Counted from the first letter of the stretch, positions 55,347 through 64,000 are shown. The stretch: DNA of 64,000 nt from Betaproteobacteria bacterium Ga0077532 (GCA_001464895.1 LNEE01000062.1:314333-378332); one strand, 5' to 3'. The notes: generated from the letters alone by a model not told the origin. Translations and numbers: made by a program.

Positions 55347-56302
55347 GGTCGCAGCGGCGGTTGCACGTCGGGCCGGCCGTCGGTCATCACGTGATGGCGG
55401 AGGATGCGCTCGAAGCGGGAGGGGTCGTGCGCGTGCGTCAGGTCGCCGGGCCGCGGCAGGTGGAAGTCGTAGAGGCGGGATACCCAGAAGCGCAGCGCGC
55501 CGGCACGCAGCATCCGGGGCCAGGCCGCTTCCTCGGCCGGCGTGAACTCGCGGGTGGCGCGATAGGCGTCGAGCAGCGCGCGCGTCCGGACCGGATCCAG
55601 CGTGCAGTCGGGTGTGGTGCACCAGTCGTTCACCGTGATCGCGACGTCGTACAGCAGCACGTCGACGCAGGCGAAATAGAAGTCGATGACGCCGCCGATC
55701 GCCTCGCCGTCGAACAGCACGTTGTCGCGGAAGAGATCGGCGTGCACGACCCCCCGCGGCAGGAGATCCGCCAGGTGCTCCGCCTGGTGGGTCACCTCGG
55801 TCGACAGCAGCGCACGCTGGTCTTCATCCAGGAACGGCATCAGTTCGGGGGCGGTGGCGGTCCACCATGGCGCACCGCGCAGATTGTCGAGCTGGCCGCC
55901 GTAACTCCGGCCGGCGAGATGGAGGTCGGCCAGCATCTCGCCGACCCGGGCGCAGTGCGCCGGTTCGGGGGCCATGACCGGTGCGCCGGACAGGCAGCTC
56001 ACCAGCGCCGCCGGCTTGCCGTTCAGCGCCCCGAGATACCGGTTGTCGAGATTCGCGATGGGCTTCGGACAGGGAAGCCCGTGGTTCGACAGGTGCGCCA
56101 TCAGGTCGAGGTAGAACGGCAGCTCCTGCGGCTTCAGCTTCTCGAACAGCGTGAGGACGTACTTCGCGTGGGTCGTCGTCACGAAGTAGTTGGTGTTCTC
56201 GATGCCGGAGAGGATGCCCTCCAGCTTCGTGAGGTGTCCGACGGAGTACCGGGCGAGCCAGGCGGAGAGTTCCTCGGGCGTGACCCGGGTGAAGACGGAC
56301 AC
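55343..56302 (-). CDS. thrB: homoserine kinase (ThrB2 type)
   Basis: A 319-residue aminoglycoside-kinase-fold homoserine kinase, which makes O-phosphohomoserine in threonine synthesis. SVFTRVTPEELSAWLARY at the start, GIENTNYFVTT, and the catalytic HADLFRDNVLF with IGGVIDFYFA fit this class. The length is typical. No thrA or thrC is nearby. It lies 10 bases after the LOG-family gene on the same strand. Confidence 0.92.
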   Translation of the reverse strand: MSVFTRVTPEELSAWLARYSVGHLTKLEGILSGIENTNYFVTTTHAKYVLTLFEKLKPQELPFYLDLMAHLSNHGLPCPKPIANLDNRYLGALNGKPAALVSCLSGAPVMAPEPAHCARVGEMLADLHLAGRSYGGQLDNLRGAPWWTATAPELMPFLDEDQRALLSTEVTHQAEHLADLLPRGVVHADLFRDNVLFDGEAIGGVIDFYFACVDVLLYDVAITVNDWCTTPDCTLDPVRTRALLDAYRATREFTPAEEAAWPRMLRAGALRFWVSRLYDFHLPRPGDLTHAHDPSRFERILRHHVMTDGRPDVQPPLRP

Positions 56303-56312
56303 GGCGCGGCGG

Positions 56313-57041
56313 TCAGAGATTGAGCAGCGCTTCGCGCTCGGCCGCGGAGGGTTCGAAACCCCGCGTCTCGTAGTGCGAGAAGATGGCCTCGACGATCTTC
56401 TCGGGCTCGTCGATCACCTGGATGAGGTCGATGTCTTCCGGGTCGATCATCTTCTCGGCGACGAGCGTCGTGCGGATCCAGTCGAGCAGGCCGGACCAGA
56501 AGGCCGACTGCACGAGGATGATCGGGATGCGGCGCGTCTTGCGCGTCTGCACGAGGGTGAGGGCCTCCATCAGCTCGTCGAGCGTGCCGAAACCGCCGGG
56601 CATCACGACGTAGGCGGAGGCGAACTTCACGAACATGACCTTCCGCGCGAAGAAGTGGCTGAAGGTCTGGCTGATGTCCTGGTACGGGTTCGACTGCTGC
56701 TCGTGGGGCAGCTGGATGTTGAGGCCCACGGCGAGCGACTTGCCGAAGAAGGCGCCCTTGTTGGCGGCCTCCATCACGCCGGGCCCGCCGCCCGAGATGA
56801 CCGAGAAGCCGGCGTCGGAGAGGAGCCGCGCGATGCGTTCGGTGAGCTGGTAGTAGGGATGGCCGGGGGGCGTGCGCGCGCTGCCGAAGATGCTGACGGC
56901 AGGCCGGATGCTGTTGAGGCGTTCGGTCGCCTCGACGAACTCTGCCATAATTCCGAAGACCCGCCACGACTCGCGCGCGGACCAGGATTTCTCCATCAGC
57001 TCCGGGGCAAGTGGAACAGGAATCTTGTTCCGGGTCGTCAT
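56313..57041 (-). CDS. LOG family protein (nucleotide 5'-monophosphate phosphoribohydrolase-like)
   Basis: A 242-residue Rossmann protein of the TIGR00730/LOG family. SIFGSARTPPGHPYY, the nucleotide-binding ISGGGPGVMEAANKGA and the catalytic PGGFGTLDELMEALT are all present. Family members release the base from nucleoside 5'-monophosphates, including cytokinin precursors. The longer type with extra N- and C-terminal parts is common in bacteria. Divergent from polA, whose start is 35 bases away. Confidence 0.85.
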   Translation of the reverse strand: MTTRNKIPVPLAPELMEKSWSARESWRVFGIMAEFVEATERLNSIRPAVSIFGSARTPPGHPYYQLTERIARLLSDAGFSVISGGGPGVMEAANKGAFFGKSLAVGLNIQLPHEQQSNPYQDISQTFSHFFARKVMFVKFASAYVVMPGGFGTLDELMEALTLVQTRKTRRIPIILVQSAFWSGLLDWIRTTLVAEKMIDPEDIDLIQVIDEPEKIVEAIFSHYETRGFEPSAAEREALLNL

Positions 57042-57075
57042 GTTCTTCTCAGTTCTTCTCGATACCGCGGTGGGA

Positions 57076-59790
57076 ATGAAAACGCTTCTGCTGGTGGACG
57101 GATCGTCCTATCTCTACCGCGCATTCCACGCGATGCCCGATCTGCGCAATCGTGCGGGGGAACCGACCGGCGCCATCTACGGCGTGGTCAACATGCTGAA
57201 GCGACTGCGTCGCGAAGTGCCGGCCGATTATATCGCCTGCGTTTTCGACGCAAAAGGAAAGACCTTCCGCGACGACTGGTACCCCGAGTACAAGTCGCAC
57301 CGCCCGCCGATGCCCGAGGACCTCGCGGCGCAGATCGAACCCATCCACGCCATCGTCCGGGCCCTCGGCTGGCCGCTCCTCATGGTCGACGGCGTCGAGG
57401 CCGACGACGTCATCGGCACCCTCACCACCCGGGCTTCGCAAGCCGGCATGCGGGCGGTGGTTTCCACCGGCGACAAGGATCTCGCGCAGCTCGTCGACGA
57501 GCGGGTGTCGCTCGTCAACACCATGTCCAACGAGACCCTCGATCCCGCGGGCGTCGTCGCGAAGTTCGGTGTCCCGCCCGACCGCATCGTGGACTACTTC
57601 GCGCTGGTGGGGGACGCCGTCGACAACGTCCCCGGCGTCGAGAAGGTCGGGCCCAAGACGGCGGTGAAGTGGATCACGCAGTACGGCTCGCTCGACGGCA
57701 TCGTCGCGCACGCGGGTGAAATCGGCGGCGTCGTCGGCGAGAATCTCCGCAAAGCGCTCGACTGGCTGCCGATGGGGCGGCGCCTGCTGACCGTGAAGTG
57801 CGACGTCGATCTCCCGTGCGGTCCCGAGGATCTCCCTCCCGCGCCGGAAGACACCGAAGCGCTCGCCGCGCTGTTCGAGCGTTTCGCGTTCCGCACGTGG
57901 GCGCAGGAGCTGAAGGAGGGGCCGCGCGAAGTCGCGGCCGGCTCGGCCACCGACGTCCCGCGCACGCCCGCCGAACCCCCGCCCCCGCGCCACTACGAGA
58001 CCGTGCTCGACGCGGAGTCGCTCGACCGCTGGCTCGCGAAGATCGATGCGGCCGCGCTCACCTGCTTCGACACCGAGACGACGAGCCTCGACCCGATGGC
58101 CGCGCGCCTCGTGGGCCTGTCGTTCTCGGTGACGCCGCACGAGGCCGCGTACATCCCGCTCGCCCACCGATACCCGGGCGCCCCCGACCAGCTCGATCTC
58201 GACGCGACCCTCGCCCGATTCACGCCGTGGTTCGAGGATGCCTCGAAGCCCAAGGTCGCGCAGAACGCCAAGTACGACATGCACGTGCTCGCCAATCACG
58301 GCATCCGCGTGCAGGGCGTCGTGCACGACACGCTGCTGCAGTCGTACGTGCTCGAGAGCCACAAGCCGCACGACATGGACGGCATGGCGATGCGCCATCT
58401 GGGCGTGAAGGCCATCGCCTACGAGGAGGTCGCGGGCAAGGGCGCCAACCAGATCGGGTTCGACCAGGTGAGCGTCGAGCGCGCCACCGAGTATTCCGCC
58501 GAGGACGCCGACGTCACGCTGCAACTCCACCGCACGCTGTGGCCGCAGGTGGAGGCGGAGGCGGCGCTCACCCGGGTGTACCGCGACATCGAGATGCCGG
58601 TGATGCCGGTGCTGCTCGCGATGGAGCGCCACGGTGTGCTGATCGACAGCCGTCTCCTCGACGCGCAGAGCGCCGAGCTGGGCGCGAAGCTCGTGGCGCT
58701 CGAACGCGACGCGCACGCGCTCGCCGAGCAGCCGTTCAACCTCAACTCGCCCAAGCAGCTCCAGGAACTCCTCTTCGGCAAGTTCGGATTGCGCGTGGTG
58801 AAGAAGACGCCGAGCGGCACGCCCTCCACCGACGAGGAGGTGCTGGAGGAACTCGCGCTCGACCATCCGCTGCCGAAGCGCATCCTCGAGTACCGCGGCA
58901 TCGCGAAACTGAAGTCCACCTACACCGACAAGCTGCCGCGCATGGTGAATCCGGCCACCGGCCGCGTGCACACCAACTACGGGCAGGCCGTGGCGGTGAC
59001 GGGCCGGCTGTCGAGTACCGACCCCAATCTGCAGAACATCCCGGTGCGCACCGCGGAGGGTCGACGGATCCGCGAGGCGTTCATCGCGCCGCCCGGGCAT
59101 CGGATCATCTCGGCCGATTACTCGCAGATCGAGTTGCGCATCATGGCGCACCTCTCCGGCGACGAGGCGCTTCTGCGTGCCTTCCGCGAGGGCGAGGACG
59201 TCCACCGCGCGACCGCCGCCGAGATCTTCGGCATGCCGCCCGCGGATATCGCGGCGGAGCAGCGGCGCTACGCGAAGGTGATCAACTTCGGGCTCATCTA
59301 CGGGATGTCGGCCTTCGGACTCGCGTCGCAGCTGGGCATCGAGCGCGCTGCCGCGCAGAGCTACATGGACCGCTATTTCCAGCGGTATCCCGGCGTGGCG
59401 GAGTACATGCAGCGCACCCGTCACACCGCCCGCGAGGACGGTTTCGTCGAGACGGTGTTCGGTCGCCGGCTCTATCTCCCCGAGATCCGAGCGCAGAACC
59501 AGGGGCGCCGGCAGGGTGCCGAGCGGGCGGCGATCAACGCGCCGATGCAGGGGACGGCAGCCGACCTCGTGAAGCTCGCGATGGTGGCCGTGCAGCGCTG
59601 GATCGAAGGCGAGGGCATCGGATCGAGGCTCGTCATGCAGGTGCACGACGAGCTGGTGCTGGAGGTGCCCGAGGCCGAGATCGACCTCGTGAAGGTTCAG
59701 CTTCCGGCGCTCATGGCCGGGGTGGCGACACTGGCCGTGCCGCTGCTGGCGGAAGTGGGCGTCGGGGCGAACTGGGAAGAGGCGCACTGA
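57076..59790 (+). CDS. polA: DNA polymerase I
   Basis: A 904-residue polymerase with all three domains. The 5' nuclease is at 1-290 (LLVDGSSYLYRAFHA, VEADDVIGTL, STGDKDLAQL). The 3'-5' exonuclease is at about 320-510, with CFDTETTSLDP intact. The polymerase domain has motif A SADYSQIELRIMAHLSGD, motif B RRYAKVINFGLIYGMSAFG and motif C QVHDELVLEV. It acts in Okazaki fragment maturation and repair. The ATG at 57076 begins the conserved start. A strong hairpin follows. Confidence 0.96.
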   Translation: MKTLLLVDGSSYLYRAFHAMPDLRNRAGEPTGAIYGVVNMLKRLRREVPADYIACVFDAKGKTFRDDWYPEYKSHRPPMPEDLAAQIEPIHAIVRALGWPLLMVDGVEADDVIGTLTTRASQAGMRAVVSTGDKDLAQLVDERVSLVNTMSNETLDPAGVVAKFGVPPDRIVDYFALVGDAVDNVPGVEKVGPKTAVKWITQYGSLDGIVAHAGEIGGVVGENLRKALDWLPMGRRLLTVKCDVDLPCGPEDLPPAPEDTEALAALFERFAFRTWAQELKEGPREVAAGSATDVPRTPAEPPPPRHYETVLDAESLDRWLAKIDAAALTCFDTETTSLDPMAARLVGLSFSVTPHEAAYIPLAHRYPGAPDQLDLDATLARFTPWFEDASKPKVAQNAKYDMHVLANHGIRVQGVVHDTLLQSYVLESHKPHDMDGMAMRHLGVKAIAYEEVAGKGANQIGFDQVSVERATEYSAEDADVTLQLHRTLWPQVEAEAALTRVYRDIEMPVMPVLLAMERHGVLIDSRLLDAQSAELGAKLVALERDAHALAEQPFNLNSPKQLQELLFGKFGLRVVKKTPSGTPSTDEEVLEELALDHPLPKRILEYRGIAKLKSTYTDKLPRMVNPATGRVHTNYGQAVAVTGRLSSTDPNLQNIPVRTAEGRRIREAFIAPPGHRIISADYSQIELRIMAHLSGDEALLRAFREGEDVHRATAAEIFGMPPADIAAEQRRYAKVINFGLIYGMSAFGLASQLGIERAAAQSYMDRYFQRYPGVAEYMQRTRHTAREDGFVETVFGRRLYLPEIRAQNQGRRQGAERAAINAPMQGTAADLVKLAMVAVQRWIEGEGIGSRLVMQVHDELVLEVPEAEIDLVKVQLPALMAGVATLAVPLLAEVGVGANWEEAH

Positions 59791-59792
59791 GT

Positions 59793-59816
59793 CCGGCGCG
59801 CCCTCCCGCGCGCCGG
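59793..59816. terminator. hairpin between convergent polA and DUF3617 genes
   Basis: CCGGCGCG (59793-59800), 8-base loop, CGCGCCGG (59809-59816): perfect stem, starting 3 bases after the polA stop. No T-run; probably serves both strands. Confidence 0.5.
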
Positions 59817-59824
59817 CGGTGCGA

Positions 59825-60286
59825 TCACTTCTTCGCTTTCTCCTTCTTGCAGTTCCCGATGCGCTTCGCGATGAGCGTCTCGGAGGTCTTCATCGGCTTG
59901 CCGTTCATCTCGCCCTCCGACGACACCTGCACCGTGTAGGCCGAATCGCTCTCGCGCGTGAGGACGCTCACGGACTTCGTCCGCCCGACGTCCGGGATCT
60001 GGCACACGGCCGAGTACGTGAACACCTTGCCCTCGATCTTCGGCGGGTCGAAGCGGCAGCCGGCCTGCTCGAGCATCCGGTTCTGGTCGCGGATGGCGGC
60101 GCCCGGATCGAGGCATTCCTTCACCGAGAGATCCTGCACGTGCTGCGGTACGTTCTCGCCGCGGCGGGTGAACTCCCACTGGCCGTGCTTGAAGACCGGA
60201 AAGCCATCCGACGCAGCCAGCGCGGGCATGGGTGCCGAGGCAGCCACCAGGGTGGCCACGGCGAGAAGACGGTGCAGGGAAGTCAT
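59825..60286 (-). CDS. DUF3617 exported protein
   Basis: A 153-residue exported protein. The signal peptide LHRLLAVATLVAASAPMPALA is followed by a domain with GQWEFTRR, the paired Cys region VKECLDPGA and AGCRFDP, and GEMNGKPMKTSETLIAKRIGNC. These are the usual DUF3617 features (a beta-rich fold that starts 'G.We'). Function unknown. The ATG at 60286 fits the signal peptide. Convergent with polA. Confidence 0.82.
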   Translation of the reverse strand: MTSLHRLLAVATLVAASAPMPALAASDGFPVFKHGQWEFTRRGENVPQHVQDLSVKECLDPGAAIRDQNRMLEQAGCRFDPPKIEGKVFTYSAVCQIPDVGRTKSVSVLTRESDSAYTVQVSSEGEMNGKPMKTSETLIAKRIGNCKKEKAKK

Positions 60287-60434
60287 CGTTCGGATTCCTG
60301 TCAGGGGGCCGGCGGGCGGCGAAAGGCGCGAGTATCGTGGAAATTCCGGGGGGCGTGCGGGCGTGTCGCGAAGCGGGACCGGGCGGGCAGACTCCGGTAC
60401 CATCGCGCATCGGAAAACGCCGGAGGATCGCAGG

Positions 60435-60602
60435 ATGGCCCAACCCAATTTCGCGTTCGAGAAACGTCAGCGGGAACTCGCGAAGAAGCGAAAGAAGGAA
60501 GAGAAGTTGAAGCGCAAGTCGGAGTCCGCACCGGGCACCGAGGAAGCCGGTGCCGAAGGGACCGAGCAACCCGCCGAGGGCACGCCGCCCCCCGCGGAGT
60601 GA
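60435..60602 (+). CDS. small lysine-rich conserved protein (55 aa)
   Basis: A 55-residue protein: AQPNFAFEKRQRELAKKRKKEEK, then KRKSESAPGTEEA and an acidic proline-rich tail. The basic helix and low-complexity end recur as an uncharacterised small protein in Betaproteobacteria, so I take it as real. AGGA lies 10 bases before the ATG. It may bind nucleic acid, judging only by charge. Confidence 0.65.
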   Translation: MAQPNFAFEKRQRELAKKRKKEEKLKRKSESAPGTEEAGAEGTEQPAEGTPPPAE

Positions 60603-60732
60603 TCCGGACGGCGCAGCGCGCGGTCGGCGGCCACGGCCCCACCGCCCCTGCGTCGAGGCCTGAGGACTTCCCCGGCCCTGCCCTCACACCGTTCCGCATG
60701 GTGTGATACCGCTCACGGCAATCCGACATCGC

Positions 60733-60750
60733 CGCTTCGCCGGCGAAGCG
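60733..60750. terminator. 18-bp perfect palindrome downstream of paaK-like gene
   Basis: CGCTTCGCCGGCGAAGCG lies 20 bases past the stop of the CoA ligase gene (minus strand) and 131 bases past the 55-residue gene. A possible shared transcript end; no T-run. Confidence 0.35.
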
Positions 60751-60769
60751 CACGCCCTCCCAGAGCGTG

Positions 60770-62029
60770 TCAGTCGTACCTGCGGACATCCTCGATGACC
60801 TTGCCGTCGTTCGGCAGGGAGCCTGCGGCGACGAAACGCACCTCGCCGCGCAGCTTGCAGACATCTCTCAGCGACGTCGCCACCGCAATCCCCAGCCCGT
60901 CCTGGGCGGCGGGGGCAGTCTCGCAGGCGAGGGTCATCACGTCGTTCCGATCGGCGTCGTGCGTCACGGTGAGACGTGCCTTCAGGATCTCGGGATGGCG
61001 CTTCACGACATCCGCCACCTGCGACGGGTGCACGAACATCCCCTTCACCTTCGTTGTCTGGTCCGCCCGGCCCATCCATCCGCGGATGCGCATGTTGGTC
61101 CGTCCGCAGGGGCTCGCGCCCGGCAGCAGCGCCGAGAGATCGCCGGTCGCGAACCGGATGAGCGGATAGTCGGGCGCCAGCACCGTGACGACGACCTCGC
61201 CCACTTCTCCTTCCGGAACTGGGTCCCCGGTGCCGGGCCGCACGATCTCGACGATCACCCCCTCGTCCACCACGAGGCCTTCGCGGGCCTCGGTCTCGTA
61301 GGCCACCATCCCGAGGTCGGCCGTGCCGTAGGACTGGAAGCCCGCGATGCCGCGGTCCGCGAGCAGTTTCCGCACGGGCGGCAGGAAGGCCTCCCCGCTC
61401 ACCGCGGCCCGGCGGATCGACGAGATGTCGACCTTCATCTCATCCGCCTTCTCGAGCAGGATCCGCAGGAACGACGGCGTCCCCGCGTAGTACGCCGGGC
61501 CGAGATCCGCGATGGTCTGCACCTGCAGCTCCGTCTGCCCGGTGCCGGCGGGGAAGACCGGGCAGCCGATGGCACGCGCCGCGAGATCCATCATGAAACC
61601 CGCGGGCGTGAAGTGATACGCGAACGTGTTGTGCACCAGTGAGCCTGCGCGGAAACCGGCGGCGTACAGCGCACGCCCGAATCGCCAGGGGTCCGGCTGA
61701 TCCCCCTGCGGGTCGTAGATCGGCCCCGGTGACGCGAACACCCGTCCCAGCTTGCCGAGCGGGACGCCGGTCATGCCGGCGAACGGCGGCGTCGCCTTCT
61801 GCAGGGCGATCAGGTCGGACTTCCGCGTGACGGGCAGCCGCGCGAGCGCCCCGCGGTCCGGGACATCCCGCCCCGTCACGTCCCCGAGCATCCTCCCGAA
61901 GTAGGGCGCGTTCGCGCGGGCGTGATCGATCTGGTCGGCGAGCCGCCAGAAGAGATCCCGTTCGCGGACCTCCTGCGGGCGGGTCTCCAGGACGTCGTAG
62001 TGGTCGTCGAAGCGGGGGCTCGAGGTCAT
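60770..62029 (-). CDS. phenylacetate-CoA ligase-like adenylating enzyme
   Basis: A 419-residue AMP-forming CoA ligase of the PaaK type. RDLFWRLADQIDHARANAPYF, the SPGPIYDPQG.Q.DPWRFGRALYAAGF stretch, YYAGTPSFLRILLEKA, QSYGTADLG, RFATGDLSALL and GRADQTTKVKGMFVHPSQV occur in the family order. It would activate an aryl or short acid to its CoA thioester. It differs enough from PaaK that the substrate is open. The neighbours (SDR, LivF) suggest import plus catabolism. Confidence 0.82.
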   Translation of the reverse strand: MTSSPRFDDHYDVLETRPQEVRERDLFWRLADQIDHARANAPYFGRMLGDVTGRDVPDRGALARLPVTRKSDLIALQKATPPFAGMTGVPLGKLGRVFASPGPIYDPQGDQPDPWRFGRALYAAGFRAGSLVHNTFAYHFTPAGFMMDLAARAIGCPVFPAGTGQTELQVQTIADLGPAYYAGTPSFLRILLEKADEMKVDISSIRRAAVSGEAFLPPVRKLLADRGIAGFQSYGTADLGMVAYETEAREGLVVDEGVIVEIVRPGTGDPVPEGEVGEVVVTVLAPDYPLIRFATGDLSALLPGASPCGRTNMRIRGWMGRADQTTKVKGMFVHPSQVADVVKRHPEILKARLTVTHDADRNDVMTLACETAPAAQDGLGIAVATSLRDVCKLRGEVRFVAAGSLPNDGKVIEDVRRYD

Positions 62030-62045
62030 TGCGATTCCGTGCCGT

Positions 62046-62807
62046 TCAGAGCTGCACGCCCTTGGTGAGCGCGCCGTCCACGACGAGGTTGGTGCCGGTG
62101 ATGAAGCTGGCGGCCGGGCTCGAGAGGAAGACTGCGGCGTTCGCCATCTCCTGCGGCGTGCCCATGCGACCGGTGGGATTCATGCCGAGGGCGGTCCGGT
62201 ACAGCTCAGGATTGCCGTCCTTGATCTTGTTCCACACGCCACCCTCGAAGTACGTGTTGCCCGGCGAGACCGTGTTGGCGCGAATGCCCTTCCCGGCCAG
62301 GTTGAACGCGAGGCCCTGCGTGTAGTGGATGAGCGCGGCCTTGAACGCGCCGTACGGGCCCGCGGCGAAGTCGATCTCGCGGCCCGAGACGCTGGAGATC
62401 GTCACGATGGATGCGGCCTTGCTCTTCTCGAGGAAGGGCATCGCGGCATCGACCATGCGCACGGACCCCATCAGGTCCACCTCGAAGCCGCTCTTCCAGC
62501 CGGCTTCGTCGTTGGAGATGGCGAGAGCGCTCACGTTCGCGACGACGATGTCGAGGCCACCGAACTCGGCTGCCACATCGCGAATCCACGCCTGTAGCGC
62601 AGGGCCGTCGGCCACGTCCACGGCCCGGCCCGTCGCGCGCACGCCCTTCGCGGCGAGTGCGGCAACAGTCGTCTTCACCTCGTCGGCGTTGCGCGCGCAG
62701 ATCGCGACATCGACCCCCTCGGCAGCCAGCGTCTCCGCGATCGCGCGGCCGATGCCCTTCGTCCCGCCGCTCACCACGGCGCGCAAACCCTTGAGTCCCA
62801 GATCCAT
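62046..62807 (-). CDS. short-chain dehydrogenase/reductase
   Basis: A 253-residue SDR. The Rossmann motif is SGGTKGIG (13-20). The catalytic residues are Ser near 139-141 (ISSVSG), Tyr152 and Lys156 (YGAFK). The usual NNAG is VANVSA. It lies 16 bases before the CoA ligase gene on the same strand. Substrate unknown; it may act on an acyl-CoA or ring intermediate of the same pathway. Confidence 0.88.
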   Translation of the reverse strand: MDLGLKGLRAVVSGGTKGIGRAIAETLAAEGVDVAICARNADEVKTTVAALAAKGVRATGRAVDVADGPALQAWIRDVAAEFGGLDIVVANVSALAISNDEAGWKSGFEVDLMGSVRMVDAAMPFLEKSKAASIVTISSVSGREIDFAAGPYGAFKAALIHYTQGLAFNLAGKGIRANTVSPGNTYFEGGVWNKIKDGNPELYRTALGMNPTGRMGTPQEMANAAVFLSSPAASFITGTNLVVDGALTKGVQL

Positions 62808-62900
62808 GTCTACCGCTTCCTTTCGTGCAATTCGTAATGTGCCGTCGCTCGGGCGGCGACTGCGGCAGGTGCTCCGTGTGCGGCCGGTGGGCGGCCCTGT

Positions 62901-63749
62901 TCAGGCCAGCCAGCGCTTGCGGCGCCGGTAGTGCTTGGCGTCGCGGAAATTCTTGCGACCCGCGGCCGAGAGACCGAGGTAGAACTCCTTCACGTCCTCG
63001 TTGGTACGCAAGCCTTCGGCGGCACCTTCCATCACGACGCGGCCGTTCTCGAGGATGTACCCGTAGTCGGCGTAGCGCAGCGCCACCATCGTGTTCTGCT
63101 CGGCGAGCAGGAAGCTCACGCGTTCCTTCGCGTTGAGGTCGCGCACGATCGCGAAGATCTCTTCCACGACCTGCGGCGCGAGGCCCATCGAAGGCTCGTC
63201 GAGCAGGATGGTGTCGGGGCGGGCCATCAGCGCGCGACCCACGGCCGTCATCTGCTGTTCGCCTCCCGACGTGTAGCCCGACTGGCTCTTGCGCCGCACC
63301 TTCAGGCGCGGGAAGTACGCGTAGACGCGCTCCAGGTCGGCGGCGATCTCGCTGCGCGACGCCTTCCGCGTGAATGCACCGGTGAGCAGGTTCTCCTCGA
63401 TCGTCAGGTGCTGGAAGCAATGCCGGCCTTCCATCACCTGCACGACGCCGCGGCGCACGAGTTCCGACGGATTCAGCCGGTCGATGCGCGTCCCGCGATA
63501 CTCGATGGATCCCTTGGTGACGTCCCCGCGCTCGGACTGCAGCAGGTTCGAGATCGCCTTCAGCGTCGTCGTCTTGCCGGCGCCGTTGGCACCGAGCAGC
63601 GCCACGATGCTGCCTTCGGACACCTCGAGGGACACGCCCTTCAACACGAGGATCACGTGGTTGTAGATGACCTCGATGTTGTTCACCCGCAGCAGCGCGG
63701 CCGTGGCCGTGCCGGCGGATGCGGTAGTCGTGGGGGCGGGCGTGTTCAC
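62901..63749 (-). CDS. livF: branched-chain amino acid-type ABC transporter ATPase LivF
   Basis: A 282-residue ABC ATPase. Walker A GANGAGKTT, Q-loop region, signature TSGGEQQM (unusual T and E for the common LSGGQQQM), Walker B ILLDEPSMGLAP. The NIEVIYNHVILVLKGVSL start and GYILENGRVVMEG end are LivF-like. An extra basic C-terminal tail (RRRKRWLA) is present. LivF-type importers also carry aromatic acids and amides. A binding-protein gene lies directly upstream. Confidence 0.88.
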   Translation of the reverse strand: MNTPAPTTTASAGTATAALLRVNNIEVIYNHVILVLKGVSLEVSEGSIVALLGANGAGKTTTLKAISNLLQSERGDVTKGSIEYRGTRIDRLNPSELVRRGVVQVMEGRHCFQHLTIEENLLTGAFTRKASRSEIAADLERVYAYFPRLKVRRKSQSGYTSGGEQQMTAVGRALMARPDTILLDEPSMGLAPQVVEEIFAIVRDLNAKERVSFLLAEQNTMVALRYADYGYILENGRVVMEGAAEGLRTNEDVKEFYLGLSAAGRKNFRDAKHYRRRKRWLA

Positions 63750-63770
63750 CGGGCAGTCACTCCAGCGGGT

Positions 63771-64000
63771 TCAGCTCGCGCAGCCGGGCTTGATGCCCTT
63801 CTCGGCCGCGTACTTCGCTGCGGACTCCTCGATCATCTTCCGGACGAGGGCGCTGTCGCCCTTCATCCAGTCGGAGGCCGACTTCCATTCCGTGCCGGTC
63901 CACTGCTGGAACCGCACCTGCCCGGAACCACCGTGGTCCTGGCAGCTGACCTCGAGCGGCGGCAGCATCGTGTTGAACCCGAGGGCCTTCATGCGGCCGG
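63771..64000 (-). CDS. ABC transporter substrate-binding protein, C-terminal part
   Basis: The open frame continues beyond the right edge, so only about the last 76 residues are present. They contain LGFNTMLPPLEVSCQDHGGSGQVRFQQW and a C-terminal KGIKPGC. This is typical of periplasmic LivJ-like binding proteins for aromatic or amino acids. It is 21 bases upstream of the livF-like gene. Confidence 0.75.
   Translation of the reverse strand, partial: GRMKALGFNTMLPPLEVSCQDHGGSGQVRFQQWTGTEWKSASDWMKGDSALVRKMIEESAAKYAAEKGIKPGCAS

Noticed and set aside
57049..59787. Minus-strand open frame of 912 codons
   Set aside because: Antisense to polA, whose motifs are complete; low-complexity charged composition typical of shadows.

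Overview
The window is GC-rich DNA of a betaproteobacterial type. Pointers are a UbiE-UbiJ-UbiB block, a DUF971 protein beside PhoB/PhoR, two PEP-CTERM proteins, a DUF3683-type FAD/Fe-S oxidoreductase of about 1290 residues, and a BPSS1780-type membrane protein. I would not name a genus. Most genes are metabolic, transport or housekeeping genes in short operons with ATGA or TGATG overlaps. No tRNA, rRNA or CRISPR array was seen.

Layout. 1-1515: the regulatory end of a Mu-like transposable prophage (HNH-type protein, small ORF, GemA, Mor). It stops without late genes against the 3' two thirds of a host NB-ARC/TPR ATPase gene (1518-3572), which has lost its N-terminus. 3721-5181: a PEP-CTERM surface protein, then REP-like palindromes. 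5668-16688: RtcB, a methyltransferase, an SDR, a protease-like PDZ protein lacking all catalytic residues, a VOC protein, an aldo/keto reductase, two long palindromes, ChaC, an MFS/SMP-30 pair, a five-copy 130-bp tandem repeat array and an AEC transporter. 16898-21619: PcaF-like thiolase, HemJ, alpha/beta hydrolase, 2Fe-2S protein, VanZ-like protein and DHH phosphoesterase. 21692-23167: a second PEP-CTERM protein. 23491-27373: a potABCD-like polyamine importer. 27503-33512: a tripartite RND pump, with adaptor and outer-membrane factor on one strand and the permease divergent on the other.

33568-36871: UbiB, UbiJ, UbiE and a DUF971 protein, divergent from phoB-phoR (37048-39176). 39253-42608: FAD-linked oxidase, HIT protein and DHA2 exporter. 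42653-45098: an islet with a toxin-antitoxin pair and a Sel1-repeat/trypsin fusion of visibly lower GC. 45321-49193: the large FAD/Fe-S oxidoreductase. 49255-56302: YqaA-like protein, DUF4197 protein, CbbR-like LysR regulator, a tandem pair of paralogous small secreted proteins, UvrD, a BPSS1780-type protein and ThrB. 56313-60602: LOG protein, PolA, DUF3617 protein and a lysine-rich 55-residue protein. 60770-64000: PaaK-like CoA ligase, SDR, LivF and a truncated substrate-binding protein, suggesting uptake and activation of an aromatic acid.

Regulatory highlights. Two good PHO-box matches occur, one before phoB and one before the RND permease, suggesting that phosphate starvation controls the pump. 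A perfect dyad follows mor where a Mu-type middle promoter would lie. Several strong hairpins close operons. The parts most worth a second look are the prophage/ATPase junction, the PHO-box pump, the toxin-antitoxin/Sel1-protease islet, the repeat families, and the duplicated secreted proteins overlapping the LysR gene.
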